A stretch of DNA of 64,000 bases, from positions 62,001 to 126,000 of the forward strand of contig JBDWAL010000017.1 in assembly GCA_039978895.1 (NCBI GenBank), written 5' to 3'. Under the pieces are notes generated by a model. It made no database searches. It was not told the origin of the DNA and saw only the letters and a program-made list of their open reading frames with translations. Below are positions 9,005 through 16,242 of this stretch, piece after piece. The position numbers and the translations under genes are program-made. Source of the stretch: Aliishimia sp039978895. Lineage in GTDB: Bacteria; Pseudomonadota; Alphaproteobacteria; Rhodobacterales; Rhodobacteraceae. Each line of letters begins with the position of its first letter. The first letter of the stretch is position 1.

Positions 9005-9349
9005 TTTTATGCGCGTAGACTAGCCCATTTGGTCGCAAAGGCGAACGGTGAAAACGGTGATGGGCAGGGCGCGACGTTTGGTGCGTGTACCTGTTGATCA
9101 AGCAAGTTTTTGGATCAAGAAATGCCGTTCTGGAGCGGGGCGCAGTGATCTTCTGCGAAGTCGAGGCACTCCAATTGAAGGCCCTTTGAGCATGGTTGAG
9201 CACGTAAAACCCAATTTAGCGCTTCTTTTTCGCGTTGGTCGCGCTCAGACTATCAAGGGTGGGCTACAAGTCGGGCCTTCGCAATTTGACAAACTGCGTC
9301 AATTTTGATGCGTCATTTGCTAATAGCGGTTTTGTAGAAAGCTGAATTC
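9005..9349. other. intergenic stretch without a recognised gene
   Basis: A stretch of 345 bases between the cyclase start and the decayed membrane-protein reading. Short open frames exist, but their translations are Arg-rich and show no family resemblance. It should contain the cyclase promoter near 9000-9060 (minus strand), though I see no convincing -35/-10 pair. No repeats or stable hairpins were noted. Confidence 0.5.
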
Positions 9350-9790
9350 ATGCAAGCGAAAACGGTTGTCTCCGCAATCTCACTGTTAGTTGCGGCGCTG
9401 GGGGCATATTTTGCGTAGCCGTTGGGGCGTAGTTCGGGTTCACTATTGCGACGGGTGGGCTTTACGGCAACGGAGATCTTAGTGATGCGACCATTGCCAA
9501 TATGGCAATCGGGCTTTGTTCCTTGGCATTAAGTTGCCTTCCTCTGGCGCTCGTCCTGCTATTCACAATTTTCTGGTGGCGAGGGCTGAGACACCAAGGT
9601 GGTCCGCAATCGTCGGCTGGGTTTCTGCTGTTTGCATCTTGGGTTGGGTCTTCTTGGATATTCTCAGTACTGGGTATGAGAGTGTAGAAATACCCACACT
9701 TCTGGTACTGCCGTTCGCTTTGGATTTTTTGGGCTTTCTCGCTCTTTCAACCCGTTCGAAAGGCCAACACGGGCTCAAAGCCGCCATACT
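9350..9790 (+). pseudogene. remains of a small multi-pass membrane protein
   Basis: No single frame is intact, but three frames read in sequence give membrane-protein-like text. The first is ATG 9350 MQAKTVVSAISLLVAALGAYFA then TAG at 9416. The second frame runs through VAVGA, a TAG at 9430, TIATGGLYGNG and CLPLALVLLFTIFWWRG. A third frame reads WSAIVGWVSAVCILGWVFLD and LLVLPFALDFLGFLAL. Hydrophobic helices continue across two frame changes and one stop, as expected for a decayed gene of about 145 codons. I do not recognise the family. It could also be chance hydrophobic frames in a non-coding region. Confidence 0.4.
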
Positions 9791-9795
9791 TCCAC

Positions 9796-9825
9796 AAAAA
9801 AAGCCCCGCCTACTAGAGACGGGGC
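9796..9825 (-). terminator. intrinsic terminator after ccrM
   Basis: On the minus strand a GCCCCG/CGGGGC stem (9803-9808 with 9820-9825) closes an 11-base loop and is followed by seven T (the A run 9796-9802 on the plus strand). It lies about 70 bases downstream of the ccrM stop and should end the rnhB-ccrM transcript. Confidence 0.8.
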
Positions 9826-9896
9826 AAGGTATAGTGCCTGGCTTGGGTATAATGGCCAGCTATGGCCGCAGGCACCGGCGGTGTTCGAAATAAGTG

Positions 9897-10997
9897 TTAG
9901 TCGTGCATCTCGGCGCGAATTTGTTGGCGCAACACGTCGATTGGAACGGTTTTGCCATCGCGTTTGAAGCACCAGTAGGTCCAGCCGTTGCAAGACGGCG
10001 CGCCTTCCAGATGGGCGCCAACCTGATGGATCGAGCCCTTGATGTCGTCGCCAATCAGCGTGCCATCTGCGCGCACTTTGGCCTTGTGGCGTTTGTTCAT
10101 GGAAAACAACTCTTCGCCGGGGCGCAACATGCCACGCTCAACCAGTTGTCCAAATGGCACCCGAGGTTCGGCACGCTTGGACGTGCTGACACGCAGCGCT
10201 TCGCGGTCGAACTTGCGAACCGAAGCAATGCGCTTGGCCGCAACTTTGCGATAAGCTTCTTCGCGTTCGATCCCGATAAAATCGCGTCCCAGCATCTTGG
10301 CAACAGCGCCAGTTGTGCCTGTGCCAAAGAATGGATCAAGCACCACGTCGCCGGGGTTGGTCGAGCCAACCAGTACACGGTGCAGCAAGCTTTCGGGCTT
10401 TTGGGTCGGATGCGCTTTATCGCCGTCGTCGTTTTTCAGACGCTCATGGCCGGTGCAAATTGGCAGCACCCAATCGGAACGCATCTGGATGCCTTCATTC
10501 AGGGCCTTGAGTGCTTCGTAGTTGAACGTGTATTTAGCGCCCTCATCGCGGGAGGCCCAAATCATCGTCTCGTGAGCATTGGTGAAACGCTTACCACGAA
10601 AATTCGGCATCGGGTTCGACTTGCGCCAAACCACATCGTTCAGCACCCAGAAGCCTTCATTTTGCAACGATGCGCCAACACGAAAGATGTTGTGATAAGA
10701 TCCAATAACCCAGATCGCACCATTGGGCTTGAGCAAACGCTTGGCAGCCTTCAACCAAGCAGTTGTGAAATCATCATAGGCTTTGAACGAATTGAACTGG
10801 TCCCAGTGGTCGTCAACTGCGTCCACTTTGGAGTTGTCGGGCCGGTGCAGGTCACCCTTAAGCTGTAGATTATAGGGCGGATCCGCAAAGATCAGATCCA
10901 CAGAGCCTTTAGGCAGCGAATTCATCACATCGATGCAATCGCCAGCAATAATTTGGTTCAAAGGAAGCGCCTCGGCGCTCTTCAAGTGTTTCGTCAT
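9897..10997 (-). CDS. ccrM: CcrM-type GANTC adenine-N6 DNA methyltransferase
   Basis: 366 residues from ATG 10997, chosen because GAGG sits 5 bases upstream; the GTG at 11018 has no such site. This is a beta-class methyltransferase: DPPY at residues 39-42 comes first and the AdoMet-binding DPFFGTGTTG later. The C-terminal segment, from LVERGMLRPGEELFSMNKRH to GWTYWCFKRDGK, resembles the RAMA domain of CcrM proteins. CcrM methylates GANTC after replication and controls cell-cycle genes in alphaproteobacteria. No restriction enzyme is nearby, in keeping with a solitary regulatory methylase. It lies downstream of rnhB on the same strand, and the gap holds three GANTC sites. Confidence 0.96.
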   Translation of the reverse strand: MTKHLKSAEALPLNQIIAGDCIDVMNSLPKGSVDLIFADPPYNLQLKGDLHRPDNSKVDAVDDHWDQFNSFKAYDDFTTAWLKAAKRLLKPNGAIWVIGSYHNIFRVGASLQNEGFWVLNDVVWRKSNPMPNFRGKRFTNAHETMIWASRDEGAKYTFNYEALKALNEGIQMRSDWVLPICTGHERLKNDDGDKAHPTQKPESLLHRVLVGSTNPGDVVLDPFFGTGTTGAVAKMLGRDFIGIEREEAYRKVAAKRIASVRKFDREALRVSTSKRAEPRVPFGQLVERGMLRPGEELFSMNKRHKAKVRADGTLIGDDIKGSIHQVGAHLEGAPSCNGWTYWCFKRDGKTVPIDVLRQQIRAEMHD

Positions 10998-11047
10998 GTC
11001 TGCCTCATGTCCCGGCACATTTTGTGCTCGTTGGTTGTACCCAACAT

Positions 11048-11086
11048 GATTCAGTGGCGATTCGTGGTCAATTTCTTTTTTGAATC
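11048..11086. promoter_or_regulatory. cluster of three GANTC sites upstream of ccrM
   Basis: GATTC at 11048-11052, GATTC at 11059-11063 and GAATC at 11082-11086 fall within 39 bases, in the 87-base gap between rnhB and ccrM (the last touches the rnhB stop). The gap is 51-89 bases upstream of the ccrM ATG on the minus strand, where a promoter or leader is expected. The product methylates exactly this sequence, and methylation-sensitive GANTC sites in the ccrM leader are known in Caulobacter. An autoregulatory function here is inferred. Confidence 0.55.
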
Positions 11087-11696
11087 AAGAGTTTGAGTTT
11101 TTTCCTTGATACAACATGTTGTGCACTGGTTTGAACGAACGCCTATGGTGTGGGGTAGGGCCAAGTGTCTTAAGTGCCAACATGTGGCTTTTAGAACCAT
11201 ATCCCATGTTGGTCTCCCAACCATAGCCGGGATGCTGTTGCGCCAAATCCACCATCAGTCGGTCGCGCCTTATTTTGGCCACAATTGAAGCCGCTGCAAT
11301 GGACAGTGATTTGGCATCTCCGCCGATCACAGCGGTCGCTTCGCACGTCAGCCCTTTGGGTAACAAATTGCCGTCGATCAGAAGGTGATCAAGCCCTTGC
11401 AAGCCCTCGATGGCGCGCCGCATCGCCAAATGTGAGGCCTGTAAAATGTTTATCTCGTCGATCTCTTCAACAGAAGCGATCCCAACCGCCACGTCTGCCT
11501 GAGCCATGATCAGCGGATAGAGCAGTTCGCGCTTCTTCGCGGACAGCTTTTTTGAATCGTTTAGTCCTGCCGGGATTGATGCGGGGTTCAAAACGACGGC
11601 CGCCGCCATCACAGGTCCCGACAATGGTCCACGTCCGACTTCGTCCACACCTGCAACGCGTCCGCCAAGCGCCTCTTCTCGACTGTAATCTGGCAT
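11085..11696 (-). CDS. rnhB: ribonuclease HII
   Basis: 203 residues, normal length. RNase HII cuts RNA in RNA-DNA hybrids and starts removal of misincorporated ribonucleotides. The N-terminal motif GVDEVGRGPLSGPV carries the first two acidic metal ligands. The third lies in HLLIDGN, followed by the conserved GGDAKSLSIAAASIVAK block. It starts at ATG 11696. It is followed on the same strand by ccrM after 87 bases. Confidence 0.96.
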   Translation of the reverse strand: MPDYSREEALGGRVAGVDEVGRGPLSGPVMAAAVVLNPASIPAGLNDSKKLSAKKRELLYPLIMAQADVAVGIASVEEIDEINILQASHLAMRRAIEGLQGLDHLLIDGNLLPKGLTCEATAVIGGDAKSLSIAAASIVAKIRRDRLMVDLAQQHPGYGWETNMGYGSKSHMLALKTLGPTPHHRRSFKPVHNMLYQGKNSNS

Positions 11697-11791
11697 GTGC
11701 CCACTTCCATGTTAGATATCCACTTTGCCCATACCCCTCAGTTATAGGCACTATCAAACATGGAATCGCCCCAAAGGGGCGGCATTTTGAT

Positions 11792-11820
11792 AAAAGGGGG
11801 CGGTGCCCGAACACCGCCCC
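11792..11820 (-). terminator. intrinsic terminator after the small secreted-protein gene
   Basis: A perfect 9-base stem (11797-11805 with 11812-11820, GC-rich) with a 6-base loop is followed on the minus strand by TTTTAT. It sits 50 bases after the stop of the gene at 11871-12347 and about 95 bases ahead of the rnhB start, so it separates the two transcripts. Confidence 0.8.
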
Positions 11821-11870
11821 AAGTCTTGGCACCACGGCAAGAGGGTTGCGTGGCGCCCTATCCCCAGCCC

Positions 11871-12347
11871 TTAGCGGCGGGCGAGGGTATAGCCATTTTG
11901 ACGCAAACACTGAAACGCATACCCATTGCGTGACCCGTGATTTGTGTTGATCCGGCGCTGACAATTTTGCGGCAAGCTATTCACGTGACGGTAGTTCCGC
12001 TCCAAGCACCGTTGCCCAAGATAGCGTGCGTTACCACGACGGGTTTCCACAGATTGCAAACACGCTTGAGGAAGAACCCGGCGGTTGTTTTTTCGTTGCA
12101 CGTCACGTGGCAAGGGACGCGCTTGGATCACGGGACGATGATTGCGAGTCACAGCTTCCTTCTCTCGGCGGTCATCTTTACGGTTTTCTGCAACAATCGC
12201 GCCAATCACAGCCAACCCAAGAATTGCTGCCAAAGCCCGTTCGGTGTCTCGGCTGCCTGCATCTGCCTGACTGGCACTAACGCCTGTGACCAAGATACTG
12301 ATGGCTGCAACTGCGCCGATGAACTTCTTATGGAATTGAATCGCCAT
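11871..12347 (-). CDS. small secreted basic protein, unknown function
   Basis: About 158 residues from ATG 12347 (AGGAG eight bases upstream). An N-terminal signal peptide (FIGAVAAISILVTGVSASQA, then DAGS) is followed by a second short hydrophobic stretch (ALAAILGLAVIGAIVA) and a basic C-terminal half. That half has four Cys in CLQS, RCLE, NCQR and QCLR contexts, which could form two disulfides in the periplasm. I do not recognise a named domain. It has its own terminator downstream. It is divergent from the small secreted protein at 12528. Confidence 0.75.
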   Translation of the reverse strand: MAIQFHKKFIGAVAAISILVTGVSASQADAGSRDTERALAAILGLAVIGAIVAENRKDDRREKEAVTRNHRPVIQARPLPRDVQRKNNRRVLPQACLQSVETRRGNARYLGQRCLERNYRHVNSLPQNCQRRINTNHGSRNGYAFQCLRQNGYTLARR

Positions 12348-12527
12348 GGTACGGGCTCCTAATGTTTGATCTGGGGCACACCCTTGTTGGGCGGCGCGGT
12401 GTTGATGCAATCAAACTGGGGCTAACCCCCTCAGTCAGGCAATATCGTCGTCCTGTTATCCAATAACTTCGACCTCAAACCCTTGTTGTTATTGAATAGC
12501 AACGCGCAGGAGGGCATTGTCTGGCTC

Positions 12528-12818
12528 ATGAAACAGATACTCTCTTTATGCTTGTTGGCCGCCACGTTGACGCTCAGTTCGCCTGTTCACGCAGCGGATT
12601 GCTATGCAGATTACAAAGCCAAACAGGACAAGCCCTTGCGCCTGCACTATGGCGTCATGGAACTTCGCGGCGATTGCTCGCGCGGTTCCGCCCAAGGCGA
12701 GGTCGCGCCGCGTCTAAGAAAAGCAGGTTGGACCTTGCTTAATGTCGTCTCCGTATTTGGCCCCGGTGGGCTGTCACAAAGGAAAGACAGTGCAGGACCC
12801 TACTACCTCCGTTTCTGA
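12528..12818 (+). CDS. small secreted protein, unknown function
   Basis: 96 residues from ATG 12528. A Sec signal peptide (MKQILSLCLLAATLTLSSPV, cleavage probably after HAA or HA) leads to a mature part of about 75 residues with two Cys (ADCYADY and RGDCSRG), likely a disulfide. AGGAGG at 12508-12513 stands about 14 bases before the ATG, farther than usual. Its last 29 bases overlap the start of the membrane winged-helix gene, suggesting coupled expression and a joint role. No known family. Confidence 0.7.
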   Translation: MKQILSLCLLAATLTLSSPVHAADCYADYKAKQDKPLRLHYGVMELRGDCSRGSAQGEVAPRLRKAGWTLLNVVSVFGPGGLSQRKDSAGPYYLRF

Positions 12819-13494
12819 CGCACGGCGCTCTGGCAATCGGATTGTTACCATTGGCCTAAGCGCCATTGTTGCAATTTTGCTTATCGCAGCTGTCTTGCTG
12901 TTCATCAGCTTACCAGACGCCAACGCGTTCACCATGCGTGTCGAACGAATCTTTATCGAGAATGACGACCTCACCAGTGGGGCCGAAATCAAACTGCTCG
13001 AAATCCTTGCCCAGTCGGGCACCGCGTTTTCAGACACACTGATCAGCTACCGTATGGTAATCTTCGTATTGCTGGTCTTCGCGACCGCCCTTTTGGTCGC
13101 CGCCTTGGTGTTTCTTGTGATGCTCGTGGCCCTAAACCGCCGTATGGCGCAGATCGAGCGGTCGGGAATACAGGTATCGTCCTTGCTGATCAGCCGTGAG
13201 GAAAACACTGTCTACCTCAACAATATGGGTTTCAAACTGACCGATGCCGCGATGGAAACCATGTCCGTTCTCGCGGAAGCGCGGATGGATGACGACGTTT
13301 TAAACGGATCAGAGCTAGAAGGGTTGATCTCAGGCAAGGACGCATCCGATTGCGAAGAAGCCGCCGGAGCGACCCGGATCAAACGTTTGCGGGACACATT
13401 GGGAAACCAAATGGTCAGCGAGCTCTTGGTGAAAAACATCGCAAGACGTGGCTATATGCTATCCGTCTCAAAGGACGTCATCAAAGTTCTTTAA
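12790..13494 (+). CDS. membrane-anchored protein with C-terminal winged-helix-like domain
   Basis: About 234 residues from GTG 12790 (AAAGGA six bases upstream; an upstream ATG at 12742 is less likely). Layout: short N-terminus, TM1 near residues 17-40, periplasmic loop of about 45 residues, TM2 near 87-113, then a cytoplasmic part of about 120 residues. The end, RIKRLRDTLGNQMVSELLVK followed by NIARRGYML, resembles the recognition helix and wing of OmpR-type DNA-binding domains (cf. HISRLRRKL ... RGRGYRL). It could be a one-component membrane regulator. The similarity is by eye and DNA binding is inferred. It overlaps the secreted-protein gene by 29 bases. Confidence 0.7.
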   Translation: MQDPTTSVSDARRSGNRIVTIGLSAIVAILLIAAVLLFISLPDANAFTMRVERIFIENDDLTSGAEIKLLEILAQSGTAFSDTLISYRMVIFVLLVFATALLVAALVFLVMLVALNRRMAQIERSGIQVSSLLISREENTVYLNNMGFKLTDAAMETMSVLAEARMDDDVLNGSELEGLISGKDASDCEEAAGATRIKRLRDTLGNQMVSELLVKNIARRGYMLSVSKDVIKVL

Positions 13495-13610
13495 TGCGCA
13501 TATCCGTGCGCAAGGCGCCGAGCTGACGCGAGACCAACGTCTTATTTCACACCCTCTGGCATTCTTGGCAAACCCGCGTAAAGTCCCTGAAAACAAGTCA
13601 GGAGACCACA

Positions 13611-14378
13611 ATGCCAGCCCCAATCAACCCACTAAAACGCGCCCTTGCGGCGGGCGAAACCACCTTCGGTAGTTGGTCAGGACTAGGCGACGCCAACAGT
13701 GCAGAAGTCATGGCAGGCGCAGGTTTCGACTGGCTTGTGGTTGACAACGAACATTCCCCCAATGATTTGCGCTCAACCCGTGACCAACTGGTCGCGATGG
13801 AAGCTTCTGACACCCATGCCGTCGTGCGCGTTCCCATCGGTGAGACATGGATGATCAAACAAATGCTCGACATAGGTGCGCAATCGTTGCTCGTGCCCAT
13901 GGTCGAAAGTGGCGAACAAGCCCAACACCTTGTCGCGGCATGTCGCTATCCCCCGCACGGCATCCGCGGTGTTGGTGCGGCCCTTGGTCGGGCCAGCAAA
14001 TTTAATCAGATCGAAGATTACGCCGCGACCGCAGATGCACAGGTTTGCGTTATCTTGCAGGTAGAAAGCCGCGCAGGTTTTGCGGCACTCGACGATATCC
14101 TTGCCGTTGAGGGTGTCGATTCTGTCTTTATCGGCCCTGCTGATCTTGCCGCCGATATGGGGCACATCGCAAATCCGATGCACCCAGAGGTCGTCGCCGC
14201 AATCATCGATGCCATCACACGGATCAAAGCCGCCGGCAAAGCGCCCGGTATTTTGTCAATGAACGACGATATGATTTCTCAATCCCTAGAGGCTGGCGCG
14301 CAATTCCTAGCCGTTGGGGTGGATGTGTTAATCCTTGCCAACTCAGCCAAGGCCATAGCCAAGAAGTGGAAGGGCTAA
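13611..14378 (+). CDS. HpcH/HpaI family aldolase
   Basis: 255 residues, class II metal-dependent aldolase of the HpaI/GarL type, which cleaves 2-keto-3-deoxy acids to pyruvate and an aldehyde. Typical blocks are FDWLVVDNEHSPND, the metal-binding area with VMLQVES-like text (VCVILQVESRAG) and VFIGPADLAADMG. The substrate is not determined: HpaI, GarL and YfaU homologues look alike. It starts at ATG 13611 with CAGGAG upstream. Its stop overlaps the convergent DUF3095 stop region by 4 bases. Confidence 0.9.
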   Translation: MPAPINPLKRALAAGETTFGSWSGLGDANSAEVMAGAGFDWLVVDNEHSPNDLRSTRDQLVAMEASDTHAVVRVPIGETWMIKQMLDIGAQSLLVPMVESGEQAQHLVAACRYPPHGIRGVGAALGRASKFNQIEDYAATADAQVCVILQVESRAGFAALDDILAVEGVDSVFIGPADLAADMGHIANPMHPEVVAAIIDAITRIKAAGKAPGILSMNDDMISQSLEAGAQFLAVGVDVLILANSAKAIAKKWKG

Positions 14379-15517
14379 GCTTTCAAGTGACTGGCCGCGG
14401 CGGTGTAGCCGCCCGCGGCCCCATCGACGAAATGCACATGATCATCGCGCATGATAGATGGAACGATGCAGGTCATCATGGCTTCGTCTTGGCGGTGCAC
14501 GCCATAACGGATCACCCCGTCGGTCACACCACGATCCAAAACTTCGATCAGGCGCGCCTCATGGGCGGGATCACAATCTAGTGTCATCTTAAGTCCGTCT
14601 TCGAACTTTCGGAAATCCGCGTTGCCGCCAACAACACGTTGATACGTGCGCGCATCGAACCCGCCGATTTTCAAACCTGTTTTGATCAAGACCCACGCGA
14701 TAAACGTTTCAAACAGTACCTGCCTGCGCCGTTTTGCGACACTTCCGGCACCGCGCGACGCGTGTGCTTCAAGAACTGCCCCAGGAGGCGGCCAGTCCGA
14801 ACCAGGCCCCTGTGCTGGGGACGGGGTGCCTGCGCGATCTAAATCAGCTGCAATCATCGTGACTTCATGGGCAAGTTTGGCAAAAGCGGGCCCCGGCGCA
14901 TCTTCTGTTGGGGCAATCACAAGCGACAAGATCGTGCCGTTGCGGCTCGGCATATGGCTCCAACGGCAGGACAGACCTGTTAGATCGGGCTGCGTTCCTT
15001 TTTCGGCTTCGGGCACACCAAATGCACCTGATTTCATTTGGTTTTCGGCCCAAGACAAGCCGCCGCCCGCGAACATTGCATAATCCACGCCATCTGAAAC
15101 CTGAAACCGCGCCAACGTCACATCAAACCCCGCAGCGCGTATGTCTGAGACCCGAACCATTCCAACTCGCAGACCCATATCGAATTCTTCGCGCGCCCAA
15201 ACCTGCACCGCTGCCAAGGCGGTTGCTGCATTGTCTTTCCAAGCAGGTGGCACAGCAAAACCAGCCCCGTCACCGCCAAAGATAAAGGGAAACGAGGCCC
15301 CTTCATGTGCATTGATCTGTGCAGAGATCACAGCCGCGCCAACCATGTTCACTGTTTTATAGCGGCCCTGCGCAACTGCCTGTGTTGACCCGATGATATC
15401 CGATGTCCCAATCCACCAATCGTTCGGAAGTGGCGCATAAACGTTTGGGTCGGCAAGTGTTGCGAAGTCTGAGATCGGTTTCAGGTCGATATAAAAGGCG
15501 TTTTCGGGATGTGTCAT
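14375..15517 (-). CDS. DUF3095 family protein (cyclase-related)
   Basis: 380 residues. The N-terminal FYIDLKPISDFATLADP and the segment DWWIGTSDIIGSTQAVAQGR followed by FIFGGDGAGFAVP match DUF3095 proteins. These carry a region resembling class III nucleotide cyclase domains (the first-metal-Asp-like TSDIIGST and the GGDGAGF turn). Enzyme activity has not been shown for the family as far as I know. It starts at ATG 15517. It is divergent from the J-domain gene across a 151-base region with two inverted repeats. Confidence 0.8.
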   Translation of the reverse strand: MTHPENAFYIDLKPISDFATLADPNVYAPLPNDWWIGTSDIIGSTQAVAQGRYKTVNMVGAAVISAQINAHEGASFPFIFGGDGAGFAVPPAWKDNAATALAAVQVWAREEFDMGLRVGMVRVSDIRAAGFDVTLARFQVSDGVDYAMFAGGGLSWAENQMKSGAFGVPEAEKGTQPDLTGLSCRWSHMPSRNGTILSLVIAPTEDAPGPAFAKLAHEVTMIAADLDRAGTPSPAQGPGSDWPPPGAVLEAHASRGAGSVAKRRRQVLFETFIAWVLIKTGLKIGGFDARTYQRVVGGNADFRKFEDGLKMTLDCDPAHEARLIEVLDRGVTDGVIRYGVHRQDEAMMTCIVPSIMRDDHVHFVDGAAGGYTAAASHLKA

Positions 15518-15570
15518 GCCTCAACTTTACCACGAGTTCCGAACAACACCACCGCCTTGCGGGACGTTAA

Positions 15571-15588
15571 CTAATTGTGAGCAATTAG
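15571..15588. promoter_or_regulatory. inverted repeat CTAATTG-N4-CAATTAG, candidate operator
   Basis: Perfect 7-base arms with a TGAG spacer lie 54-71 bases upstream of the DUF3095 start and about 80 bases upstream of the J-domain start. The sequence resembles a LacI-type or MarR-type operator half-site pair. No regulator gene is adjacent, so the cognate protein is unknown. Confidence 0.4.
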
Positions 15589-15617
15589 GGTTCACCGGCA
15601 TTCGCGCCAAAGTTATA

Positions 15618-15660
15618 TCTCATTTTAAGAAAACCAGATGTTTCCAGTCTAAAAATGAGA
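15618..15660 (+). promoter_or_regulatory. hairpin covering the ribosome-binding site of the J-domain gene
   Basis: A perfect 9-base inverted repeat (15618-15626 with 15652-15660) encloses a further AGA/TCT and AAAC/GTTT helix with a 5-base loop and a 4-base bulge. The distal arm ends in ATGAGA, and GAGAG at 15657-15661 is the probable ribosome-binding site 7 bases before ATG 15669. If transcribed, the site is paired. An A/U-rich, bulged helix of this sort is what RNA thermometers of heat-shock genes look like. A DNA operator is the alternative. Confidence 0.45.
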
Positions 15661-15668
15661 GTGTCCCC

Positions 15669-16145
15669 ATGTCATACCAAGATCGTAAAGCCGCCTTCGA
15701 CCTTCTTGGAATTTCTCAGGACAGCTCAGAAGCGGAAATTCGCTCGGCATGGCGGTCTTTGGTCCGCAGCTACCATCCTGATCTCGCGAAATCGGATCCC
15801 GAAGCAGCCAACGCCAAGCTAGCGCAAATCAACGCAGCTTTTGACCTACTCGACACGGTTCAGGACATGCAAAAGCAAGCCCGTGAAGACGAGGCACGCG
15901 CACGCCAGCAACAAGAAGCCATTCGTCAAGCCAACGAAGCCGCCAAAGCTGCGCAAGAGGAAGCAGAACGTTTGCAGGCAGAGGAAGACGCAAAAGCCGC
16001 CAGAGCTGTGATCGTGGCGCGCACCGCCCGCCCGCTCAATTCAAGTGAATTGATGGCCTTGCGCGCTGCCCAAATGTCGTTCGAAAAATCGCAATCGATC
16101 CTCTCTTCGTCCAAACCTGCATACACCCGCAAGGAATTCGCATAA
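15669..16145 (+). CDS. J-domain (DnaJ-like) protein
   Basis: 158 residues from ATG 15669. An N-terminal J-domain (about residues 5-60) has the essential HPD at 36-38 (RSYHPDLAK), so it should stimulate DnaK ATPase. It is followed by an Ala/Glu/Gln-rich coiled coil (about 65-115) and a short tail. It lacks the G/F, zinc-finger and substrate-binding regions of full DnaJ, so it is a type III J-protein with a specialised client. An in-frame upstream GTG at 15516 is ignored because the J-domain begins at MSYQDRKAAF. The leader hairpin upstream may control translation. Confidence 0.88.
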   Translation: MSYQDRKAAFDLLGISQDSSEAEIRSAWRSLVRSYHPDLAKSDPEAANAKLAQINAAFDLLDTVQDMQKQAREDEARARQQQEAIRQANEAAKAAQEEAERLQAEEDAKAARAVIVARTARPLNSSELMALRAAQMSFEKSQSILSSSKPAYTRKEFA

Positions 16146-16242
16146 CCCACATCCTGATCCGACCCTTCCCCCGACGCTCGGATACGTATAAGAGCGCGCG
16201 AGTGAGCCCATGAGGGCCACATCGATATAAGGGAAAGGACCT

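Noticed and set aside
9894..10868. Long plus-strand open frame (324 codons) opposite ccrM
   Set aside because: It is the antisense shadow of the well-supported ccrM gene; its translation shows no family motifs.
12402..12414. Fnr-like box TTGAT-N3-ATCAA in a divergent promoter region
   Set aside because: The Fnr/FnrL consensus needs a 4-base spacer; here it is 3.
14390..14420. GC-rich inverted repeat (GGCCGCGG/CCGCGGCC) near the end of the DUF3095 gene
   Set aside because: It lies inside the coding region, has no T run on either strand and can be explained by codon use.
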